From a bacterium A37T11 (lineage in GTDB: Bacteria > Bacteroidota > Bacteroidia > Sphingobacteriales > Sphingobacteriaceae), in the NCBI GenBank assembly GCA_900109895.1, contig FOBR01000011.1, forward strand, positions 106,053 through 170,052: a DNA stretch of 64,000 nucleotides. Direction: 5' to 3'. Shown in pieces: positions 35,917-47,500 of this stretch (position 1 is its first letter; every line of letters starts with the position of its first letter). The position numbers and the translations under genes were made by a program. Below the pieces are notes generated by a model. The model ran no database searches. It was not told the DNA's origin and saw only the letters and a program-made list of their open reading frames with translations.

Positions 35917-37356
35917 CTAATTTCTCAAAAGCGGCATACTCATGCAGTGAAATCCTCCCCTGGCTCGCGACAACTCAGCCGAAGGCATCAGGATGAGGGT
36001 ATCACTAATCGTCTCGGCGTTGGCTTCCCCATTTTCCATTTGCTCAATGAGGTCAGTGGCCCTTACAATCGCAAATCCAGCCTCCCTGAACGCTTCCGTA
36101 GTCCGGTCGTTGCGGTCATAACCAAGTACCACCCCTTCTTTTAGCGCCAGTAAATTGCAGCTGTCTGTCCACTGTTCACGGGCATCGTACGGAAATTCGC
36201 CATTGGCCGAAAGTATAATTCGGACATCACCAGGGTCTGCCCCCAGATCATGTACACTCACATCCCTCAGCAAGTCTTCCAAACTTGCAAAGTAGGCTGG
36301 TACATCCGGCTGGTCACGGTTAAATTGGACAATCTTTAACTGTTCTTCCTTTTTTTGGCCCCGGTTGAAAGCTGTAGAAATCACATCTTCCTGCAAGCCA
36401 TTTAAGGTATCGTTTGAAAAATCGCCCAGCATGATCCAGACATTTTTTTTCACCTGCGTAAAAATGGTGTCGATATGCATATAGTCGCGCTTAGCAGGGA
36501 TATTTATCAGGGTAATCTTGCGGACCACCTTTTTATCAAACAACGTGTGTACAACCTGGTGGGCAGCCTCCCAACTGGTCCGCTCGCTGATACCCAGCAG
36601 CAAATGATCGGGGCTGATCACCATAACGTCCCCACCTTCTAAGGTCACCTTGTGCTGGTCTGATTTGGGTAGCAAAAAATGGTGCGGAGTATCCGTGAGC
36701 TCAATAATGTTATCCCGGTAGTCTGCAAAGAGGGGATGGTAACGAAAAATATACTTAACCAGCAAGGCCTCCCTTTTGCGGGCCAGCTTTGCCGGCTTGT
36801 TGAGCAGGATAAACTGGTTGATGACAATTCCAATGTCTCTGGTAAAAATAAAATTAGGTACCGGCGGGAACAACATGCGATGGTCGCGCGTGGTGCCGCT
36901 AAAAAAAACTTTGGCCAGCTCGATTGGTTTATGCACCATCAATTCCTGCTGGGTGGCAAAAGTGCAGGTCTCTATGGCACATACAGACGCCACCAACTGA
37001 CTCTTAATAACCTCGTCTTCCAAGATGTGAGCTAGCAGCCACTGCAGTTCCACTACCTTATCCGAAGCATAAAATGCCGCATCGCCTGGTTTATAAAAGC
37101 TGCGGCCTGCAGCAGTGGCATCCACTTCAGCAAGCTTGCCTTTTATTTTATCCGGATCCAGAAAATAGAGCAACAGCTTGGTATAAAAATCATACTCCAG
37201 TCGGCGGATGGAATCCAGGTGCACAATGTCTTCAAACAACCAATCCTGCGCTTTGGAAGGAATTACTTTGCCCAAACCGCTGTCAGGGCTATGAACTAAT
37301 ACCCGTCTAAGGGTAGCTATTTCAGAACTTACATTGATCGTCATATTTTCAGGCAT
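35917..37356 (-). CDS. Arginine deiminase family protein (479 aa)
   Basis: The protein has the pentein fold with features of arginine deiminase: LRRVLVHSPDSGLGKVIP at the start, FTRDIGIVINQ, EGGDVMVISPDHLLLGISER, MHIDTIFTQV with the catalytic His-Asp pair, and a final GGFHCMSMPL with the nucleophile Cys. It is longer than typical ADI (about 410 residues), mainly because of extra segments near residues 60-200. It would convert arginine to citrulline and ammonia, passing citrulline to CtlX. No carbamoyltransferase or carbamate kinase is nearby, which agrees with a deiminase/CtlX route. Confidence 0.8.
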   Translation of the reverse strand: MPENMTINVSSEIATLRRVLVHSPDSGLGKVIPSKAQDWLFEDIVHLDSIRRLEYDFYTKLLLYFLDPDKIKGKLAEVDATAAGRSFYKPGDAAFYASDKVVELQWLLAHILEDEVIKSQLVASVCAIETCTFATQQELMVHKPIELAKVFFSGTTRDHRMLFPPVPNFIFTRDIGIVINQFILLNKPAKLARKREALLVKYIFRYHPLFADYRDNIIELTDTPHHFLLPKSDQHKVTLEGGDVMVISPDHLLLGISERTSWEAAHQVVHTLFDKKVVRKITLINIPAKRDYMHIDTIFTQVKKNVWIMLGDFSNDTLNGLQEDVISTAFNRGQKKEEQLKIVQFNRDQPDVPAYFASLEDLLRDVSVHDLGADPGDVRIILSANGEFPYDAREQWTDSCNLLALKEGVVLGYDRNDRTTEAFREAGFAIVRATDLIEQMENGEANAETISDTLILMPSAELSRARGGFHCMSMPLLRN

Positions 37357-37477
37357 ACAGGAATCTATTAAAAAAATCGGGGCAAGTTAGTAAATATAGC
37401 TTTGCCAAACTAATTTTGCAGATGCCTGTTCTTTTCCTACTTTTACGACAATTAAATTTAGCACAAAGAAAAAACTA

Positions 37478-38002
37478 ATGAATAAAATTACATTAATAGC
37501 ACTAGCTGGTATAGTTTCCGCAACATCGTTTTCATGTAAAAGCAAAAAATTGCTGGTAAACGATGGAGCAGAAGTAACGGTTGATAAAACGGTAGATGAC
37601 GGTTTAGCAGAAGCTAAGCATGATTTTTCCAATGTGTCCAGAACCGATAAAGGTATTGTGGTCACTTTTGATTCGGATGTGCTTTTTCCACTCAATTCCT
37701 CTTATTTGACAGACAATGCCAAAACCGAAATTGCTAAACTGGTAAAATTGCTGAAACAGCACCCCGGTGCCGCTATACAGGTGGATGGACATACCGATGC
37801 TACCGGAGAAGCCGAATACAACTTATGGCTTTCTGATAAACGGGCAAATTCAGTCAAGGCCTATGCCATGCAGCTCGGTATGAATGGCGATTTGATCAGT
37901 ACAAAAGGTTATGGAATGGAAAAGCCGGTAGCAAGCAACAAAACTAAAGAAGGTAGGCAAAAGAACCGGCGGGTAGAAATCACTATTCTGAATGAGAAGT
38001 GA
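37478..38002 (+). CDS. OmpA-family lipoprotein
   Basis: The 174-residue protein has a lipobox at ATSFSC (Cys near residue 19) and a C-terminal OmpA domain (about 70-170) with QVDGHTDATGEAEYNLWLSD, LSDKRANSVKAYAMQLG and NRRVEITI. The domain binds peptidoglycan; the protein is a Pal-like outer-membrane anchor. A hairpin follows. Confidence 0.9.
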   Translation: MNKITLIALAGIVSATSFSCKSKKLLVNDGAEVTVDKTVDDGLAEAKHDFSNVSRTDKGIVVTFDSDVLFPLNSSYLTDNAKTEIAKLVKLLKQHPGAAIQVDGHTDATGEAEYNLWLSDKRANSVKAYAMQLGMNGDLISTKGYGMEKPVASNKTKEGRQKNRRVEITILNEK

Positions 38003-38041
38003 TATTAGAATAATAAGTAGTGATATTAAATGATGTATTGG

Positions 38042-38094
38042 GGATGATGAATGATGAATATAAAAAAATATTCATCATTCATTATTCATCATCC
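38042..38094. terminator. Hairpin between convergent OmpA and OmpH genes
   Basis: GGATGATGAATGATGAATAT (38042-38061) pairs with the ATATTCATCATTCAT...ATCATCC segment at 38068-38094, with a 7-nt insertion in the right arm and a short loop. The T content downstream is modest. Confidence 0.5.
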
Positions 38095-38112
38095 TTAATT
38101 TATTAAGTAGGA

Positions 38113-40799
<2,687 letters not shown>

Positions 40800-40821
40800 A
40801 TCAGAAGTCAAGGCAAATAAA

Positions 40822-40849
40822 AGCTGGGAGTAGTCCTCTGCTCCCAGCT
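40822..40849. terminator. Hairpin after gyrB
   Basis: AGCTGGGAG (40822-40830) and CTCCCAGCT (40841-40849) form a perfect 9-bp stem with a 10-nt loop. It lies after gyrB and overlaps the stop of the convergent aspartyl-protease gene. Confidence 0.75.
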
Positions 40850-41276
40850 ATTTAAGCTTTTCTAACGAAAGCGTATGATCCCGATAATTTATAATTCCAC
40901 CGTATTCTGTTAAAATATCTCCTCCGACCACACCGAGCACCGGTTCCAATGACATTTTTTCGTAGGTATAATTAATGCTGGAAAGATCCAGCACTGCTAT
41001 TTCCCAATCTTGGAGATGCAGATCGCCTATTTGAAGATCGGGAATCTTTAATACAAAACTCTGCATATTGGTAGTTCCTAAACCCGAAGACACCCGGTCT
41101 GTAGCCTTGAGCTCATCCGGATTAAAGTGGGTTTCTATGGTATGTTTGTCAAAAACAGATTTGGAAGCTCCCGTATCCAATACGGCTTTAAACTTTTTCC
41201 CAAATACGGCAACTTCCAACAACAAATGGAAACCATCGCCGTCCAGGTTCAGCATTATCAGGGGAATGACGATCAT
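40848..41276 (-). CDS. Retropepsin-like aspartyl protease-family protein
   Basis: The 142-residue protein has one aspartyl-protease half: AVLDTGASKSVFDKHTI (DTGA motif, Asp about 34), then a beta-rich body with a second hydrophobic motif GVVGGDILTEYGGIINY near residue 115. A retropepsin-type fold would act as a dimer. No signal peptide is seen. The gene begins 3 bp after mdh on the same strand, so they are co-transcribed; no functional link is known to me. Confidence 0.75.
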   Translation of the reverse strand: MIVIPLIMLNLDGDGFHLLLEVAVFGKKFKAVLDTGASKSVFDKHTIETHFNPDELKATDRVSSGLGTTNMQSFVLKIPDLQIGDLHLQDWEIAVLDLSSINYTYEKMSLEPVLGVVGGDILTEYGGIINYRDHTLSLEKLK

Positions 41277-41279
41277 TCC

Positions 41280-42218
41280 TTACAATACGCCCGTTTCGTA
41301 TAACACATTGTTCATTGCGCGCACCGCTTCGGCACTTTTGGCAAAGGCAGCCTCTTCTTCAGTATCTAGGTTCAGTGGCAGTATTTTCTCTATGCCGTCC
41401 TTCCCCAATACCACTGGTACCCCCAGGGTGATGTCTTGCTGTCCATATTCACCTTCCAGGTAAACAGATGCTGTGAAAAGTTTTTTCTGGTCGCGGATGA
41501 TGCTTTCAACGACCGCTGCGCTAGATGCCCCAGGCGCATACCAGGCCGATGTCCCGATTAACTTGGTAAGCGTAGCGCCACCCACCATCGTATCTGCCAC
41601 GATCTGTTGCTGTTCACCCGCCGATAAAAATTCGGTAACCGGAAGGCTGTTCCAGGTGGCGTGCTTAATGAGCGGTATCATGGTCGTGTCGCCGTGCCCA
41701 CCTATTACAATAGCATTCAGATCGGCAGATGAAGCGCCCAGCCGTTGGCTTAATTGGTATTTAAAACGAGCAGAATCGAGTGTTCCGCCCATTCCGATGA
41801 TCCGGTTTTTAGGCAGGCCTGTAGCTTTTAACGTCAGGTATGTCATGGTATCCATGGGGTTGGAAACCACTACAATGATCACATTCGGAGAATATTTCAA
41901 TAAATTTTCGGCCACGGCGCGTACAATGCCAGCATTCGTACCTATCAATTCCTCACGCGTCATTCCCGGCTTGCGTGGCAAACCTGACGTGATCACCGCT
42001 ACCGATGTACCCGCCGTTGCGCTATAATCATTGGTAATCCCAGTAATTTTACTGTCAAAGCCCAAAAGTGCGGCTGTTTGTGAAATGTCCTGGGCTTTAC
42101 CTTCCGCAAAACCTTCTTTAATATCCAGCAGGATAATCTCTTCAGCCAGCTCTTTCCTAACGATATTATCGGCGGTGGTTGCACCAACGGCGCCAGCACC
42201 AACTACAGTAATCTTCAT
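41280..42218 (-). CDS. mdh: Malate dehydrogenase
   Basis: This enzyme oxidises malate to oxaloacetate with NAD in the citric-acid cycle. The 312-residue protein has the NAD-binding start KITVVGAGAVGATTADNIV, the catalytic-loop arginines near GLPRKPGMTREEL, and the active-site histidine in VIGGHGDTTMIPL. It belongs to the LDH-like, tetrameric Bacteroidota type. Confidence 0.95.
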   Translation of the reverse strand: MKITVVGAGAVGATTADNIVRKELAEEIILLDIKEGFAEGKAQDISQTAALLGFDSKITGITNDYSATAGTSVAVITSGLPRKPGMTREELIGTNAGIVRAVAENLLKYSPNVIIVVVSNPMDTMTYLTLKATGLPKNRIIGMGGTLDSARFKYQLSQRLGASSADLNAIVIGGHGDTTMIPLIKHATWNSLPVTEFLSAGEQQQIVADTMVGGATLTKLIGTSAWYAPGASSAAVVESIIRDQKKLFTASVYLEGEYGQQDITLGVPVVLGKDGIEKILPLNLDTEEEAAFAKSAEAVRAMNNVLYETGVL

Positions 42219-42256
42219 CTGGCTAAGTTAGTAATTTAAATTTGAAAATTAACCTA

Positions 42257-44554
42257 CTAGAATGGGTATCCAATAGCCAGATTAAATATCAAATTGTCGC
42301 TCCGCCACCCCGAGCTGCCAAAATCAATCTTATTGATCACCCACCGTTCATTTTCTGGCAGGTAAGGAATGCGTAACGGAAACGCAAAGTCCGTACGCAA
42401 CACCAGGTAAGAAAAGTCAAAACGTAAACCCAACCCGGCGCCCACGGCCAATTCTTTTAAGAAATTTTTACTAAAGTTGGCCCCCGGTTTATCCGGGTCA
42501 GCGTGTTGCAACCAAATATTGCCGGCATCGATAAAGGCCGCCCATTTAACAAAGCCATAGAGACCGGCCCTATACTCCGCATTCAGTTCAATTTTAATAT
42601 CTCCCGTTTGGTCAGGCACAAAGTTATCCACCCCATATTTAGGTGGCTCATAGGACCCCGGCCCGATAGCCCTGGCCCTGAAAGACCGTAAACTATTGGG
42701 CCCCCCGGCAAAATACTGCTTCACATAGGGTAACATGACCGAATTGCCATAAGAGTAGCCATAACCAATCATGGCCCTGACAGCTACCTCGGAGTTCGTG
42801 CCCAATTTGGTATAGTTTCGCAGGTCACCCTCTATTTTGATATACTGCGAGAAATCTGCGTTAAAAAGCTGATATACCTTGCCCTTATTGTAATTGGCAC
42901 CTTTTATCAACCCGTAAATATTTCCCGAAAGGTCAATGCCTCCTTTAAAATACTGCGTATTAGTGCGTCCTTCCTCCATCGTATTGGTATACGTAAAATT
43001 ATAGGTGGGTCCAAACGTGAATTGCTTGTCAATGGCATGCTGAAGGGTAGGGATCGTGTCAACCTGCGCCAAATAAGATTCGGTAACATTACGGGGCTGC
43101 ACATAGCCAATTTCCAAGGGGTTTAGCGTATGCTCTTTTTGTTCATTTTCCTTCCAATTGTAGCCAAATGCAAACCGCATGGAGTTTAGGCTATAAGAAT
43201 TGACCCTATTCAGGTACTCATACCCCGTCGTGATGGTGGTATGCGGCACATACCGCCGGGAAGGACTCCAGCTAAAAGGCGTGATGAGCCTGGGGAATGA
43301 CAAGCTTACTTCTGTTCCGTAACGGTGATAGCTTGAGTTGAGGTTTACGTTGCCTCCTGTTTGCGTTTCAAAGCCACCATAGAGTGATATACGCAACATC
43401 TCGGCCCCATTAAAAATACTCCGGTTACGCCAGCTCACATTCAGTTCCGAGCCATTGTACACCGAAGCCGTTTTGCCCAGCACTTCCACACGGATGGCTT
43501 TTTTAGGAGCCGGCGTCAGATAATAATAAACATCCAACTTGTTGGTTTTGCCTGAATCAGTCAGCACAAAATTATTTTTAACAAATTTAAATGCCCCCAG
43601 GCCAGTGAGGTGGTTAATGGCCAGTGTTTGCCGTTCACGGTTATATAGATCACCTTTTCTTAAGAACATACTGCGGGCCAGCACAGACTTGCGGAATGTA
43701 CGGTCAGGATCGGAAAAGAAATAGCCCCTATATTCATTAAATTCCTCTTTATGGTCATTAGTTTGGTAAGAACCCTGGCTCAAAGTATAGTTTGGATAGA
43801 TGTATATATTATTAATGATGTAAGGTTTCAGTGCAAGAGCCGGCGTTGTTGTTTTAACGGCCACCTCGGCACTCACTGCGTGATTTCCAATGGTACTGTC
43901 ACTAACTACCTCCAGATATTCCGGGCTAAAATAGTAAAAACCTTTATTCTTAAGAACATTGTCAATACGTTCCCGTTCAGATATGATTCTGTCCAGGTTA
44001 AACGGCTTCCCCACCACCAGTAAGGAACTGCTTTCAGTAGCTTTAATCGCTTTCCCCAGTTCACTGCTATCCGTATTGAAACTTACCTCTGTCATCCGGT
44101 GAATGCGGTTAGGTTTGGTTGAGAAGGTAATGGTCGCCTTCCTGTTTTTAACGACAGTATCAGAACTCACTTCCGCATCAAAGAAACCGATATTTTCCAG
44201 CCTGTTGCGTAGCAAAGTTTCGTTATAAGACCTATTAACTTCGCTCAGCAACACAGGTGGCTCCCCAACCTTATACTTAAGCCATCCTTTTATCCCTTTT
44301 TCACTTTTTGGATGACCAGCCCGGTTATAGATGGCTAATTTAAGGCGCATACCCAAAAACTTTTTGTTGGGCCTGGGCCTTAACATACCCTGCAGATTTT
44401 CGATCAGTGGCGCGCGGTATTGTTTAGGAATGCTGTCTGATTCCAACTTTACTTCACCTTTCACATAAAGGCTTTCTCCTTTAGGCAGGTATTTCACATT
44501 GCTGCAACCTACTGTGAACAGTGCTAGGAGGCACACATAGATCCGTTTCTTCAT
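42257..44554 (-). CDS. BamA/TamA-family outer-membrane protein with lipoprotein signal
   Basis: The 765-residue protein starts with a lipobox-type signal (LFTVGCSNVKYLPKG, Cys about 17), then POTRA-like repeats (about 90-380, with LRNRLENIGFFDAEV and RIDNVLKNKGFYYFSP) and a C-terminal barrel (about 390-765) ending DNLIFNLAIGYPF with final Phe. A LRSFRARAIGPGSY segment matches the lid-lock VRGF-like motif. It overlaps TamB by 4 bp and pairs with it as the TamA side. Lipidated TamA-like proteins are known in Bacteroidota. Confidence 0.88.
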   Translation of the reverse strand: MKKRIYVCLLALFTVGCSNVKYLPKGESLYVKGEVKLESDSIPKQYRAPLIENLQGMLRPRPNKKFLGMRLKLAIYNRAGHPKSEKGIKGWLKYKVGEPPVLLSEVNRSYNETLLRNRLENIGFFDAEVSSDTVVKNRKATITFSTKPNRIHRMTEVSFNTDSSELGKAIKATESSSLLVVGKPFNLDRIISERERIDNVLKNKGFYYFSPEYLEVVSDSTIGNHAVSAEVAVKTTTPALALKPYIINNIYIYPNYTLSQGSYQTNDHKEEFNEYRGYFFSDPDRTFRKSVLARSMFLRKGDLYNRERQTLAINHLTGLGAFKFVKNNFVLTDSGKTNKLDVYYYLTPAPKKAIRVEVLGKTASVYNGSELNVSWRNRSIFNGAEMLRISLYGGFETQTGGNVNLNSSYHRYGTEVSLSFPRLITPFSWSPSRRYVPHTTITTGYEYLNRVNSYSLNSMRFAFGYNWKENEQKEHTLNPLEIGYVQPRNVTESYLAQVDTIPTLQHAIDKQFTFGPTYNFTYTNTMEEGRTNTQYFKGGIDLSGNIYGLIKGANYNKGKVYQLFNADFSQYIKIEGDLRNYTKLGTNSEVAVRAMIGYGYSYGNSVMLPYVKQYFAGGPNSLRSFRARAIGPGSYEPPKYGVDNFVPDQTGDIKIELNAEYRAGLYGFVKWAAFIDAGNIWLQHADPDKPGANFSKNFLKELAVGAGLGLRFDFSYLVLRTDFAFPLRIPYLPENERWVINKIDFGSSGWRSDNLIFNLAIGYPF

Positions 44555-47500
44555 TTTATCATCCCTCCCTTGGCGCTATCTGTGCGTATACTATCCCGCA
44601 ATCTTTCCCTGTCTAATTGGCGTTGGCGATCTCTTTCCTGCCGTTTACTGGCATTCATGAATAATTCTTTAAAGACGTCATAGTCCATATTAATAATAAA
44701 GCCTATGCCAGTTTCTACAAATTGTCCTTGAAGCGTAACCTGATATTGGTTTTTCCGATAAGCTCTCATCACATACCGTCCATCTCTTGACAGCTGATAT
44801 TCCACGGAAATATCTCCAGCAATGTTAGTTGTTTGGGCACCCGGACGGGTAGGGCCCTCCAACTCAAAGTTAGAACCCACCGTCACTTTCAGCCGGTCAT
44901 CCAATAAGGTTTTAGAAACCCCTACATTCAGGTCTGTACGATTTTGCTGAGAACCCGTCGTGTAATCATCGGTGCTCTGCAGGTCAAAATTTAGTTGTAC
45001 GCCGGCAATCAGGTCAGCTGCCAGCCTGTTGAGCTGGTCGCTCAAAAATTGGCTTAACTGGCCTCGAGCCATAGACTCTGCACCACCACCTCCAGCCGAA
45101 CTGGCAAACGGATTTTCAGCAATAAAGCGTCCTAAAACAATCAAGGCAAATACTTGCTTGTTCATTTCGGAAGGATCCTGCCGCAGTTGTGTGAGTTTTG
45201 TATCTACTGTGCTTGATACATCCTGCGAAACACTGGCATTGTCAGAATTTAGCTCAATATCGAATGAAAGTTCTGGTTTCATCATTTCGCCCCGGATGTT
45301 CAGGTCTACCACAAATGGAATACGCTGCTTAAATACACTACTATTATTGCCCACCTGATTTTGGACCAGGTCAATAGGTGTAGTCTGGATGTTATACAGC
45401 GCTGTTATATCCAGCTGGGCTGAAAATGGATCCCCTGCCCAAGTAATCGTACTGCCTTTTTTAAAATTAAATTTTTTCTTGATCAGGTTGAACGAAAAGT
45501 TATAATTCCCTTGTTCCACTTCATAAACGCCAGACATGGTGATGGCTCCACTGGGATCCATGCCCGCAGTAAGCTGGGCAGACCCTTTAACATACAGGGC
45601 ATCGCCGGTGCCTTGGTCTACCACAATTGTAAAAGCAGCATTTTTATCAATCTCCAGGTTCACTGAAAGGTCCAATCCAATAATTTCCGTTTGTTTCAGC
45701 GAATCCAATTTGGCATAAGCATCATAATGGCTTGTGTCGCTCCTGTCTACAAAACGTACAATTCCTTCACGCTCTACCATACCCGGATTATCATCGGGTA
45801 TAATAAATGCAAAATCCGTTTTATCATTAACCTTTAAGCTTCCATCCACCACAGGGTGGTGCATATCCCCCTTTACCCGCAAATTGCTATTCAGGAAAAG
45901 CTTACCATAAAACAGGTTATTATCTTTTTTAGTTGAATTTACCACCTGAAAATTGTTAGCCCGTAAAGTCAGGTCAAAATCAAAGTCGGTGTAGGTAGTA
46001 GTGGCAATAGAACCATTTAATAAAGCCCGGCTGCCCACACTATCTGTCAACGTAAACCGGTTAAAATTTAAACCCGTATCATCAAAAGTTATTTTCTGCT
46101 GGTCAATGCGCATAGTGGCATTCAGCATGGCCACATTCATGTTTACCTTGTCAAAGTTGAGATCTCCATTTATACGGGGAGCATCCACATCGCCTGTTAA
46201 CTTAAGTAAACCGTGTATACCTCCCGAACTTCTTCTCAAGTATCCCAAACTAAATGCTTCCACCGTTGACATGTTCAGGTTTTTAACATCAAAATCAAAG
46301 TTAAACGTGGCCTTACTGCCGGGAGGGCTGTAATAATCTCCTGTGAGCCTGGCATTGTTACCTTTACCTGTAATGCTTACATCCGCTGCATAAGTATTTT
46401 CACGGGCATCATCTACCTTTAAACCGATATCACCAATGGTATCGGTACCAAAATAAAAATTGTGGATGTTGATATCAGAGGTAAATACCGGTGCGGTATC
46501 CAACCGTGATACAATCGCATCTCCGTTAATGCCACCACCTATTTTCAGGTTGTCACTCTCAATGATCTTCGTAAAAGTTTCAATTCTAAAATCTTTAAAA
46601 GTAAGCTTAATGGGGGCATTGAATACCGAATCTTGAGAAGTAATTGACAACTCCTGATTATCATGTTTCAGGTAAAATGCATGTGTTAGAATACCTTTTT
46701 TGCCATATCCAATCGCATTTCCCTTATTAACCTCCCATTGGTCGTAATTTAAAATAAGACCATCGGGACGCAGGCCAAATTTAAAATAAGTAGGGAAAAA
46801 TTGCAACGTAGAACCTAGGTGATATTGTTCTTTGTCCTGCTTATCCTTTATCCAAAGGCCTATATCAACCAGGTTATCATGTGCCGTCCCACTAAGCAAC
46901 GTGTTATTAAGCTCCAGGTTACTGATCGCCATTTTATTAATAACCGCCGAATAATACAATACACTATCAGCCGTATTAATATCAAAACCCACATCGTTTA
47001 TAATGGTACCCCCATAAACGATCTTTGGCGCCAGTAGTTTAGCGTTGATCGATTTTTCGGTACTTTCAAAGTTTCCATCCAGCGTAACTTTTTGCATTTC
47101 GGACAACCCGGGCAACAACCGTTGTATCGTTTTTGACCTAATCAGCTCAGCGCTGAACTCAAACTGCTGCGGCGCATATTTCAGGACAGGGCCAGTATGG
47201 GTAGTATCGGGGCTGTAATAGGTTTTGATCACATCCTGAAAGGCCAATGGCAAGGCAGTCAGTTGGTATTTACCGATCATTTGAGCCCTCAAAAACTCCG
47301 AATCAAAAATCAGACGTTGAGTGCTGTCTTTGGCTTCGGCAGTCAACCGTAAGGTGTCTAAAGCATAGTGAGCATTGTTATAAAAAATAGACGAGTTCAA
47401 TACGCGCAACATGCCGTTCAAATGATCCGGATTAGCGGAACTAAAATCAGCCACCAGTTGCCCATGGTAGCGTATATCATCCGGAGTTAGCTTAAGCTCC

